Part shown: piece by piece, positions 1-7,314 of the stretch
Layout of the letters: every line of letters starts with the position of its first letter
Position numbering within the stretch: the first letter of the stretch is position 1
Assembly (NCBI GenBank): GCA_947074335.1
Contig: CAMTPG010000036.1
Location: 1-13,089, forward strand
Direction: 5' to 3'
DNA length: 13,089 nt
DNA from: an uncultured Parabacteroides sp.
GTDB lineage: Bacteria > Bacteroidota > Bacteroidia > Bacteroidales > Tannerellaceae
Position numbers and translations under genes: made by a program
The notes under the pieces: model-generated
Told to the model about the DNA's origin: nothing
Seen by the model: only the letters and a program-made list of their open reading frames with translations
The model's database searches: none

Positions 1-713
1 TGATCGGTATTGTACACCGGTTGATAAAACGCTTTCTGGAAAAGCGTCATGTAGAACCTACGATCCGCACTTTTGTGAGCAGTCTGACAAATGTGGTTTT
101 AGTCATTTTATTAATCATTGCCGTAATCGGAACGCTCGGTGTACAAACCACCTCTTTTGCCGCTTTGCTTGCTTCTGCCGGTGTGGCTATTGGTATGGCA
201 CTGAGCGGGAATCTGGCAAACTTTGCCGGCGGTTTGATTATCTTACTTTTCAAACCCTTCAAAGTAGAAGACTTTGTGGAATGTCAGGATGTTAAAGGAT
301 TTGTAAAAGAGATTCAGATATTTCATACGCTATTGGTTACGCCCGATAATAAAAAGGTATATATTCCCAATGGCGCATTGAGTAGTGGAACGGTTATCAA
401 TTACAGTCAGGAGGAAACCCGGCGTGTAGATTGGATTTTCGGTGTGGAATATGGCGAAAACTATGCTCATGTTAAAGAGGTAATCGAATCGATTCTGGCT
501 AAAGATGAACGCATCTTAAAAGATCCCGAACAATTTATTGCACTTCATGCACTGGCCGACAGCAGTGTGAATATTGTGGTTCGCGTCTGGGTAAAAAGCC
601 CCGATTACTGGCCTGTTTATTTTGACATTAATGAACAGATTTACAGAACATTCAATGAAATCGGTATCGGATTCCCGTTCCCGCAGCTTACGGTTCATCA
701 GGCAAAAGAATAA
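1..713 (+). CDS. mscS: MscS-family mechanosensitive ion channel, 5' end cut off
   Basis: Small-conductance mechanosensitive channel of the inner membrane. The family forms a homoheptamer that opens under membrane tension and releases solutes during hypo-osmotic shock. The frame is open to the window edge (first full codon at 3), so the start and the first membrane segment lie outside; about 236 residues are visible. The segment coded from about 80 to 140 is a hydrophobic helix (TM2-like). It is followed by the pore-lining TM3 signature, rich in Gly and Ala (TTSFAALLASAGVAIGMALS, then NLANFAGG and a KPFKVEDFVE exit), and then the beta and alpha/beta domains of the cytoplasmic cage with the PNG motif (YIPNGAL). 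E. coli MscS has 286 residues, so roughly 50 are missing here. A TTG at 21 is in frame but is internal to the domain and not a credible start. It converges on the lipoprotein gene and ends in the shared hairpin at 760-808. Confidence 0.93.
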   Translation, partial: IGIVHRLIKRFLEKRHVEPTIRTFVSSLTNVVLVILLIIAVIGTLGVQTTSFAALLASAGVAIGMALSGNLANFAGGLIILLFKPFKVEDFVECQDVKGFVKEIQIFHTLLVTPDNKKVYIPNGALSSGTVINYSQEETRRVDWIFGVEYGENYAHVKEVIESILAKDERILKDPEQFIALHALADSSVNIVVRVWVKSPDYWPVYFDINEQIYRTFNEIGIGFPFPQLTVHQAKE

Positions 714-759
714 TCATCATACAAAAAATAGTATTCCCGGACAGAATTTTCGGGAAACA

Positions 760-808
760 AAAAAAGCATCTTTCAGCTGTATAAACAGATCCGGAAAGAT
801 GCTTTTTT
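760..808. terminator. Bidirectional intrinsic terminator between convergent genes
   Basis: A perfect 15-bp inverted repeat (760-774 with 794-808) encloses a 19-nt loop that itself contains a small CTGT/ACAG hairpin (777-780 with 785-788). The arms end in six A and six T, so either strand gives a GC-containing stem followed by a U run. It can stop the channel gene on the plus strand and the lipoprotein gene on the minus strand. A second, weaker 6-bp hairpin (TTCCCG 734-739, CGGGAA 751-756) lies just before it and may assist. Confidence 0.88.
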
Positions 809-854
809 GTATTTGAAAAGATGCTTTATGTTTGATTTGAACTTATATCATTTA

Positions 855-1697
855 TTATTTTGGATCTGCTTCAGCCGGATTCAGTTTTTTATCCAGATAT
901 TCCAGTTTACGGATTGCTTTATCCCGCTCTTTGGTGAGCGTTTCGATATCGCTCAGCACAATGGCCAGTTCGTATGTTGCGGCAATGGCTTTTTTATCGG
1001 CATCGGCAATGTACAATACATACGGTTTACCGCCCATATATTCGGCTTTGATGCGGCCGTCTTTATGTTCGTAGATAAATTTAAGTGCATCCGAACCTTT
1101 TTCGCCGTTGTAAGTAACCACTTCGGTGGTATTTCCTAAATCAGTAAAGTGATAATTCAGACCGCCATCGTACGGAATTAAAGCTGTTTCGGCATACAAT
1201 CCGTCGGGCGTACTTAATTTCAGTCCGGTATGATTGATACCGGCCGGACCATAAAATACACTGGCCAGATAAATTTCGCCCTTTTCATTCACACCCGAAC
1301 GAATATAACAGCGCTGCACATTGCGTTCGATGGTTTGTTGTTTCCAGATATAATTACCTATTTCATTGTAAGCCGAGTCTTTTTCGAGCACAAATCCGTT
1401 ATTTACCTCTTCCAGCTCTTCCAGTTTGATAGGCAATAAACTGTCGCAGAAAGCCAGATTACGTTCAGCCTCCTTCTGTTCAACCATACGCATCAGTGTA
1501 AGCCCCTCTTTTTGAGCACTGATTTGCTTCGGATACAATGTCCGCAAACTATCCAGTTCGGATTTTGCGGCAGAATATTCATTTCTTTCGTAAAGAGAAC
1601 GGGCCGTGTTTAATCGTTCTTTTGCTTTTTTACCATCTCCGCTGCAGGCAGATAAAACAAAAGTTGCCAGAGCCAGACAAAGTACAGACTTTTTCAT
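855..1697 (-). CDS. Putative lipoprotein of unknown function with TPR-like helices
   Basis: Not assigned to a named family. With the start at 1697 the protein has 280 residues and begins with a typical signal peptide (MKKSVLCLALATFV) and a lipobox LSAC, giving Cys18 as the lipidated residue. After it come SGDGKK rather than the Asp/Lys-rich sorting signals of surface lipoproteins, so periplasmic-facing attachment is more likely but unproven. Residues about 22-80 are helical, with a TPR-like pattern (LNTARSLYERNEYSAAKSELDSL). A beta-rich middle follows, and then a charged C-terminal helix (LSDIETLTKERDKAIRKLEYL) likely to form a coiled coil. An ATG at 1724 is also in frame but would add nine residues before the signal peptide and lie almost on the -7 element at 1735-1742; the 1697 start is preferred. 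The gene is divergent from cca and converges on the channel gene. Confidence 0.8.
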   Translation of the reverse strand: MKKSVLCLALATFVLSACSGDGKKAKERLNTARSLYERNEYSAAKSELDSLRTLYPKQISAQKEGLTLMRMVEQKEAERNLAFCDSLLPIKLEELEEVNNGFVLEKDSAYNEIGNYIWKQQTIERNVQRCYIRSGVNEKGEIYLASVFYGPAGINHTGLKLSTPDGLYAETALIPYDGGLNYHFTDLGNTTEVVTYNGEKGSDALKFIYEHKDGRIKAEYMGGKPYVLYIADADKKAIAATYELAIVLSDIETLTKERDKAIRKLEYLDKKLNPAEADPK

Positions 1698-1734
1698 TCG
1701 GATTAATTTTAACATATTACGCACATATTTGTTA

Positions 1735-1742
1735 CAAATATA
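1735..1742 (-). promoter_or_regulatory. Bacteroidota-type -7 element of the lipoprotein gene
   Basis: Read on the minus strand this is TATATTTG, matching TAnnTTTG. It lies about 37 nt before the chosen ATG at 1697, which gives a leader of roughly 30 nt. No good -33 TTG was found at the expected distance, so the call rests on the -7 alone. Confidence 0.55.
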
Positions 1743-1781
1743 TTGGAAAAAGAGGAATTAGCATCACCCAAAGAATTTAAT

Positions 1782-1789
1782 TATCTTTG
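1782..1789 (+). promoter_or_regulatory. Bacteroidota-type -7 element of the cca gene
   Basis: TATCTTTG matches TAnnTTTG and is followed by GC, the usual context in this phylum. Transcription would begin near 1796, leaving a leader of about 60 nt before the ATG at 1859. A clear -33 TTG is lacking. The leader contains a strong AAAGGAG (1802-1808) placed before a six-codon reading frame (1819-1839), not before the gene itself. Confidence 0.6.
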
Positions 1790-1858
1790 CACTCCGTTTG
1801 AAAAGGAGAACTGAGTCGATGCAGACACATTTTCCCTGACATTGAAAATTTACAATTT

Positions 1859-3289
1859 ATGTATATTGAACAACAGGAAATATTGAAACACATAGCCGCA
1901 AAGCCTTTCCGCATTATTTCGGAAGCGGCCGACGAGCTGGGATACGAAGCTTATGTGATCGGTGGTTATGTGCGCGATATTTTTTTACGACGCCCGTCAA
2001 AAGACATTGATATTGTTGCCATAGGCAGCGGCATTGAACTGGCACGCCTGGTAGCACAAAAGCTGGGCAAAGGCACATCGCTTTCTGTATTTAAAACATT
2101 TGGCACCGCGCAGGTTAAATCCGGTGATCTGGAACTTGAATTTGTGGGTGCACGAAAAGAATCCTATACACACGACAGCCGGAAACCGATTGTAGAAAAC
2201 GGTACACTCGAAGATGATCAGAACCGTCGCGATTTCACCATCAATGCACTGGCACTGTGCCTGAATAAGGCCCGTTATGGTGAACTGGTAGATCCGTTCG
2301 ACGGATTAGCCGATATGGACAATCTGGTTATTCGTACACCACTCGATCCCGACATCACCTTCAGTGATGATCCTTTACGAATGATGCGGGCTGTTCGTTT
2401 TGCCTCACAACTGGGTTTTTATATTGATCTTGATACTTTCGATGCCATAGAGCGCAATAAAGAGCGCATCGAAATCATCTCGAAAGAACGCATCGCTGAC
2501 GAACTGAATAAGATTATTCTTTCGCCCAAACCATCAGTCGGATTTGAACTGCTGGATCGTTGCGGTCTGCTGCAGCTTATCTTCCCCGAACTTTGTGCCC
2601 TGAAAGGTGTGGAAACCAAAGAGGGAATCGGTCATAAAGATAATTTCGCCCACACCCTGATGGTGCTCGACCGGCTGAGTAAAACCACCGATAATCTGTG
2701 GCTTCGCTGGAGTGCTCTGCTGCATGATATTGCTAAACCGGCCACGAAGCGGTTCGATAACCGGTTGGGCTGGACATTTCATAATCATAATTTCATCGGC
2801 GAAAAAATGATTCCCGGAATTTTCCGCCGCATGAAGCTTCCCATGAACGAAAAAATGAAATATGTGCAAAAGATGGTCTCTTTACACATGCGCCCGATTG
2901 CGCTGGCAGATGAAGAGGTAACCGATTCGGCCATCCGCCGCCTGCTTTTCGATGCCGGCGATGAGATCGACGATCTGATGTTACTCTGCGAAGCCGATAT
3001 CACCAGCAAAAATCCCGAAAAAGTACGCCGTTTTCTGAATAACTTCAAACTGGTTCGCAGCAAACTGGCCGAGATTGAAGAAAAAGACCGTGTAAGAAAC
3101 TTCCAGCCGCCGGTAAGCGGCGAAGAGATCATGGAGATTTTCGGATTAACGCCCTCGCGACCGGTCGGTGTATTAAAAGAGGCCATTAAGAATGCCATTC
3201 TCGATGGTGAAATCCCCAACGAATATGAAGAAGCCCGTCTCTTTATGCTGAAACGGGCTGAGAAAATGGGATTGTTCCCCAAATCATAA
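1859..3289 (+). CDS. cca: CCA-adding tRNA nucleotidyltransferase with HD domain
   Basis: Cytoplasmic class II nucleotidyltransferase that builds or repairs the 3'-CCA end of tRNA from CTP and ATP. The N-terminal catalytic core has GGYVRD (residues 35-40) and the metal-binding DIDI (Asp49, Asp51). It continues with RRDFTINA (123-130, ribose and metal contacts), the DPFDGLADMDN turn (145-155) and DDPLRMMRAVRF (170-181), the family's nucleotide-selection region. An HD phosphohydrolase-like domain follows, with His265, His289-Asp290 (LLHDIAKP) and His308/His310, which may give 2',3'-cyclic phosphatase or phosphodiesterase activity as in other long CCA enzymes. Its 476 residues match the usual Bacteroidota length. 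Poly(A) polymerases share the core, but the GGYVRD and RRDF context favours CCA addition. It runs divergent from the lipoprotein gene and its stop lies 11 nt from the end of relA, with its terminator inside that gene. Confidence 0.9.
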   Translation: MYIEQQEILKHIAAKPFRIISEAADELGYEAYVIGGYVRDIFLRRPSKDIDIVAIGSGIELARLVAQKLGKGTSLSVFKTFGTAQVKSGDLELEFVGARKESYTHDSRKPIVENGTLEDDQNRRDFTINALALCLNKARYGELVDPFDGLADMDNLVIRTPLDPDITFSDDPLRMMRAVRFASQLGFYIDLDTFDAIERNKERIEIISKERIADELNKIILSPKPSVGFELLDRCGLLQLIFPELCALKGVETKEGIGHKDNFAHTLMVLDRLSKTTDNLWLRWSALLHDIAKPATKRFDNRLGWTFHNHNFIGEKMIPGIFRRMKLPMNEKMKYVQKMVSLHMRPIALADEEVTDSAIRRLLFDAGDEIDDLMLLCEADITSKNPEKVRRFLNNFKLVRSKLAEIEEKDRVRNFQPPVSGEEIMEIFGLTPSRPVGVLKEAIKNAILDGEIPNEYEEARLFMLKRAEKMGLFPKS

Positions 3290-3300
3290 TAAAATAGTGG

Positions 3301-5520
3301 TCAGGAGTTAAGACGATCGATCGTTTTAACTCCTTTTACTATACGAATCTTCTTAATCAACATATTCAGCGATTTGGTATCTTTGACCATCACGGTAAAA
3401 TTACCCTGAAAAATACCATCTTCGGCCGAATCAATATTGATAGAACGTAATGTAACTCCGTTCTCCTTGCCAATTACCGAAGTAATGTTGGTAACAATAC
3501 TGATGTCATCACGTCCGATAACACGTAAAGTAACCGAATAACCGTTATCGCCCTTTCCGCTCCATTTTGCCTGAATGATGCGATAACCGAACCGGCTCAG
3601 CATCTCCTGGGCATTCGGACAATTCATGCGATGCACTTTAATGCCCTGTGTGGAGACAAAACCAAAAACATCATCTCCATAAATCGGATTGCAACATTTG
3701 GCCAGCTTATATTCTATGCCCGTCAGGTTCTTATCAATAACCAGCACATCCTGATGTTTGGTAATTTCCTGCACTTCGGTCGTTGTGGTAAATTCGCCGG
3801 CACTGCGTACTTCCGAATGATCGGAGATTTCGGTTTCCCGTTTCAATTGTTCCAGATATTCATCGATCACCTGGTTCGGGTCGAGGCGCTCTTCGGCAAT
3901 CTCCACATAGAAATCGGTTACCGTCTTAAAGCCCTTCTTTTTAATGTAGCGCATCAAAACCGGCTCATCCATATCGATCTTCCGGTTTTTGAAACGGCGT
4001 TGCAGCATCTCTTTGGCAAAATCTACAGCCTTGGCCGTCTCTTCACGCAAAGCCTGTTTGATACGCAAACGGGCTTTCGAGGTAACCACAATATTGAGCC
4101 AGTCGCGTTTGGGAGACTGTGTAGGCGAAGTAACTACCGAAACCGAATCGCCGTTATTCAATACATATTTAATAGGTACATTCTTATCATTCACTTTGGC
4201 CGAGACACATTTACTGCCCAGTTTGGTATGAATGGCAAAGGCAAAATCGAGCACGGTTGCCCCTTTGGGCAACTTAATCAGTTCGCCGGTAGGTGTAAAT
4301 ACATAGATTTCATCTTTATAAAGATCCATTTTGAAATCCTGCATCAGATCCATCGGACTGGAGCCTTTGCTGTCGAGCGCAGCCCGTACGTTAGTCAGGA
4401 AAGTATCCAGACCATTCTCCTCTTTCACCCCTTTGTATTTCCAGTGTGCTGCCAGACCGCGTTCGGCAATCTCATCCATACGCCGTGTACGAATCTGCAC
4501 CTCCACCCAGCGCTGCTGCGGTCCCATTACCGTGATATGCAGACTTTCGTATCCGTTGGTTTTCGGAATCGAGATCCAGTCTTTCATACGCTTGGGGTTA
4601 GGCTGATACATATCGGTAATGATCGAATAGATCTGCCAGCAATCTGAACGCTCCTTCTCGAGCGGCGTATCCAGAATGATGCGGATGGCAAATAAATCGT
4701 AAATGCCCTCGAAAGGCACATTCTGTTTCTTCAGCTTGCTGTTGATGGAATGAATCGATTTAGTTCGCCCTTTGATATCGAAATCAAAGCCCTGCTTTTC
4801 GAGCTTCTCCTTGATCGGCGCAATAAACTCGGCAATATAAGCATCGCGCGAGCGCTTGGTCTCGTTCAGTTTCTGCTTGATAAAAGTATATTGATCGCGA
4901 TCGGTATATTTGAGCGAAAGATCTTCGAGCTCGCTCTTAATGGCATAAAGCCCCAACCGGTGAGCCAGCGGCGCATAGAGATACGACACTTCGGTAACCA
5001 GCCGTTTGCGATCTTCGTCATTCTTAAACTGTTTACCCAACCGCATCAAACAAAGGCGATCGGCAATCATGATTAAAATCACACGCACATCTTCGGCAAA
5101 AGAGAAGAGCAGACGATGAAAATTTTCCGAATCAACCGCCGAATTGCGGGCATATAAATCAGAAGTCTTCAATAATCGTTCAATGATCAGTGCCACCTCT
5201 TCATCGAATATCTCTTTTACTTCGTCCAGCGAAATAATCTTTTTCATCACCGGCCGGTAAAGCAGAATAGCCAGAATCGAAGTTCGTTTCAATCCGATTT
5301 CGGTCGCTGCAATCAGAGCCGTATCTATATTTCGTATTAATCCGTTTATACCATTTTTATCCCGTCCGTAACAATCCTGAGCAATAACATGCCGCATCAG
5401 ATTCTTTATCTTTCCGAGATCCTCTTTCTGCAGGAAAGAATAAAGACTGAGTAGTAATTGTTTGTACTTCGAAAAAAATACCTTTTTCTCATCATGTATA
5501 AAAAAAGATTGCTTCTCCAT
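3301..5520 (-). CDS. relA: RelA/SpoT-family (p)ppGpp synthetase with degenerate hydrolase domain
   Basis: Long RSH protein of the stringent response, transferring pyrophosphate from ATP to GDP or GTP in the cytoplasm, usually on starved ribosomes. Domains in order: pseudo-HD region (about 35-180), synthetase (235-365), TGS (402-465), helical linker, Cys-containing zinc-finger-like domain (600-655; Cys609, Cys610, His630, Cys634) and ACT/RRM domain (660-739). Synthetase residues are intact: Arg252 and Lys254 in GRTKSIHSI, Asp275, Tyr324 in NGYESLH and Glu340 in VEVQIRT. The family's hydrolase HD pair in ALLHD reads LLYRP here (Tyr88-Arg89), the following VVED is VMKK, the early His is absent, and ADRLHN is ADRLCL. 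The protein should therefore synthesise but not hydrolyse. RMKD (311-314) is the RXKD form usual in bifunctional enzymes. Length 739 is normal. It is divergent from the DUF4301 gene; no clear TAnnTTTG precedes it (only TAATTTTA, 5569-5576). Confidence 0.93.
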   Translation of the reverse strand: MEKQSFFIHDEKKVFFSKYKQLLLSLYSFLQKEDLGKIKNLMRHVIAQDCYGRDKNGINGLIRNIDTALIAATEIGLKRTSILAILLYRPVMKKIISLDEVKEIFDEEVALIIERLLKTSDLYARNSAVDSENFHRLLFSFAEDVRVILIMIADRLCLMRLGKQFKNDEDRKRLVTEVSYLYAPLAHRLGLYAIKSELEDLSLKYTDRDQYTFIKQKLNETKRSRDAYIAEFIAPIKEKLEKQGFDFDIKGRTKSIHSINSKLKKQNVPFEGIYDLFAIRIILDTPLEKERSDCWQIYSIITDMYQPNPKRMKDWISIPKTNGYESLHITVMGPQQRWVEVQIRTRRMDEIAERGLAAHWKYKGVKEENGLDTFLTNVRAALDSKGSSPMDLMQDFKMDLYKDEIYVFTPTGELIKLPKGATVLDFAFAIHTKLGSKCVSAKVNDKNVPIKYVLNNGDSVSVVTSPTQSPKRDWLNIVVTSKARLRIKQALREETAKAVDFAKEMLQRRFKNRKIDMDEPVLMRYIKKKGFKTVTDFYVEIAEERLDPNQVIDEYLEQLKRETEISDHSEVRSAGEFTTTTEVQEITKHQDVLVIDKNLTGIEYKLAKCCNPIYGDDVFGFVSTQGIKVHRMNCPNAQEMLSRFGYRIIQAKWSGKGDNGYSVTLRVIGRDDISIVTNITSVIGKENGVTLRSINIDSAEDGIFQGNFTVMVKDTKSLNMLIKKIRIVKGVKTIDRLNS
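3303..3337 (+). terminator. Intrinsic terminator of cca, embedded in the 3' end of relA
   Basis: The arms 3303-3317 and 3320-3334 are complementary over 15 bp with a single G-U pair, around a CGATCG centre, and four T follow (3334-3337). On the plus strand this is a good terminator 13 nt after the cca stop. On the minus strand the same bases encode the last ten residues of RelA (GVKTIDRLNS) and reach into the relA stop codon. No U run follows on that strand, so it would act there only as a 3' stabilising hairpin. Confidence 0.8.
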
Positions 5521-5598
5521 AGGATGACTTTTTATATGCTACCTGATAAGTAGTCTTTATTACGCATGTAAAATTAACTTTTTCCCGGCATTTCACAC

Positions 5599-5627
5599 TT
5601 GTTTCTATCTGTAATTTTATACATTTG
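5599..5627 (+). promoter_or_regulatory. Bacteroidota-type promoter of the DUF4301 gene
   Basis: TTG at 5599-5601 and TACATTTG at 5620-5627 are separated by 18 nt, a near-ideal match to the phylum consensus. Transcription should start near 5634, about 30 nt before the ATG at 5664. The element overlaps an in-frame TTG at 5625 and so rules that codon out as the translation start. Confidence 0.8.
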
Positions 5628-5663
5628 CATATATTCACCGGATTGTTAATTAAAAAACAGCCT

Positions 5664-7199
5664 ATGTTAACTGCTAACGACATGGAAATGCTGGCTGCAA
5701 AAGGAATCAGCGAACAGCAAATAGAAGAACAACTGAATTGTTTTAAAAATGGTTTTCCCTATCTGGAAATAACGGCTTCCGCTTCGGTAGAGAAAGGTAT
5801 TAAAGTAATTACCGCAGATGAGAAAAGCGAATATATGACGCAATGGGATAATTATCTGGCTAAGAATCATAAAATTGTCAAATTTGTTCCCGCATCAGGT
5901 GCCGCCAGTCGTATGTTTAAAAATCTCTACGAATTTCTGGACGGTAAAAGTGATGTACCCGTTACCGATTTTGAAAAGAAATTCTTCGATAATATCAGCC
6001 ATTTTGCCTGTTATGATGCTTTAAACGAATGTTGCCTGGCCAATACCGGCAACGACATCCCGATGTTGATGAAAACAGGTAATTATAAAACCATTACAGA
6101 GACACTGCTTACCGAAAAAGGGTTGAACTACGGCTCATTACCCAAAGGTCTGCTCCTGTTTCATGCCTATCCCGACACCATCCGTACCGCTGCCGAAGAG
6201 CATCTGGCCGAAGGCGCTATGTATGCCAAAAACAATGCCGGTGCGGTAAATATACATTTTACGGTTTCGCCAGAACATAAATCCATGTTCGAACAGCTGA
6301 TGCGTGATAAACTGGACGATTATGCCAACAAATTCTCGGTAAACTATTCAGTGGGCTTCAGCACCCAGAAACCGGCAACCGATACCATTGCGGCGGATAT
6401 GGAAAATGAGCCTTTCCGCGATAAAAACGACAAACTGGTATTCCGTCCCGGCGGTCACGGTGCGCTGATCGAAAATCTGAATGATATTGATGCCGACATC
6501 ATCTTCATTAAAAATATCGATAATGTAGTGCCCGACAGTTACAAATGCGCCACCGTTATCTATAAGAAACTGATTGCAGGCGTGCTGGTATCGCTACAGG
6601 CGCATATTCATGAATACCTCCGGCTGATCGACAGTGGCAAATACACGCATGCCCAGGTAGAAGAAATCATTCACTTTCTGCAAAACGATCTCTGCATCAA
6701 AAATCCGGAAACCAGTCTGCTGGAAGATGCCGAACTCATCCTGTACCTGAAAAAGAAATTAAACCGTCCGATCCGCGTTTGCGGCATGGTTAAAAATGTA
6801 GGCGAGCCGGGCGGCGGACCGTTCCTGGCCGTGAATGCCGACGGAACCATTTCGCCGCAGATCTTGGAAAGCTCACAGATCGACCTGAAAGATCCGGCCA
6901 AAAAAGCAATGTTCGAGCAGGGCACACACTTCAATCCGGTAGATTTGGTATGCGCCGTAAAGAATTACAAAGGCGAACATTTCAACCTGCCCGATTATGT
7001 GGATAAAAATACCGGTTTCATCTCCTACAAGAGCAAAGACGGACGCGAGCTGAAAGCGCTTGAGCTGCCCGGACTCTGGAACGGAGCGATGAGCGACTGG
7101 AACACCGTATTTGTGGAAGTACCCGTAGAAACCTTCAATCCGGTAAAAACCATCAACGATTTATTGCGTCCCGAACACCAGTCGGCAGCCAATGCCTGA
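5664..7199 (+). CDS. DUF4301 protein, nucleotidyltransferase-like
   Basis: A 511-residue member of the DUF4301 family, common in Bacteroidota and without an assigned reaction. The start at 5664 (MLTANDMEML) is chosen because the promoter at 5599-5627 covers the longer alternative; no signal peptide or membrane segment is seen, so it is probably cytoplasmic. Several motifs recall GT-A-fold sugar-phosphate nucleotidyltransferases such as UDP-GlcNAc pyrophosphorylase: a Gly/Ser loop with Arg (FVPASGAASRMFK, 74-86), LPKGLLLFH (159-167), RPGGHGALIENL (261-272, like the PGGNGG loop) and IFIKNIDNVVPD (280-291, like the VDN metal site). GEPGGGPF (380-387) and LPGLWNGAMSDWNT (468-481) are further conserved-looking stretches. 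This resemblance is a pattern match by eye and the activity is inferred. It is a single gene, divergent from relA, and ends in the hairpin at 7273-7308. Confidence 0.85.
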   Translation: MLTANDMEMLAAKGISEQQIEEQLNCFKNGFPYLEITASASVEKGIKVITADEKSEYMTQWDNYLAKNHKIVKFVPASGAASRMFKNLYEFLDGKSDVPVTDFEKKFFDNISHFACYDALNECCLANTGNDIPMLMKTGNYKTITETLLTEKGLNYGSLPKGLLLFHAYPDTIRTAAEEHLAEGAMYAKNNAGAVNIHFTVSPEHKSMFEQLMRDKLDDYANKFSVNYSVGFSTQKPATDTIAADMENEPFRDKNDKLVFRPGGHGALIENLNDIDADIIFIKNIDNVVPDSYKCATVIYKKLIAGVLVSLQAHIHEYLRLIDSGKYTHAQVEEIIHFLQNDLCIKNPETSLLEDAELILYLKKKLNRPIRVCGMVKNVGEPGGGPFLAVNADGTISPQILESSQIDLKDPAKKAMFEQGTHFNPVDLVCAVKNYKGEHFNLPDYVDKNTGFISYKSKDGRELKALELPGLWNGAMSDWNTVFVEVPVETFNPVKTINDLLRPEHQSAANA

Positions 7200-7272
7200 C
7201 AAACTGTTATAACGGTTCAATACATCAAAGAATACACAGAGATTGCCGGTTAATGCCGGCAGCCTTCAGATA

Positions 7273-7308
7273 AAAAAGCTTCGGAATGAAAAGATTCCGA
7301 AGCTTTTT
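7273..7308. terminator. Bidirectional intrinsic terminator between convergent genes
   Basis: A perfect 15-bp inverted repeat (7273-7287 with 7294-7308) with a 6-nt GAAAAG loop, flanked by A and T runs, serves the DUF4301 gene on the plus strand and the oxidoreductase gene on the minus strand, whose stop codon begins only 7 nt away. A smaller hairpin (TGCCGG 7244-7249, CCGGCA 7256-7261) lies before it on the DUF4301 side. Confidence 0.9.
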
Positions 7309-7314
7309 CTGTTT

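Noticed and set aside
3631..4647. A 338-codon plus-strand frame opposite relA
   Set aside because: It is antisense to a fully supported relA reading frame, has the Cys/His/Phe-rich composition of a mirror frame, and lacks a promoter.
5625..5663. N-terminal extension of the DUF4301 protein from a TTG at 5625
   Set aside because: This start codon lies inside the -7 promoter element and therefore upstream of the predicted transcript start; the ATG at 5664 fits better.
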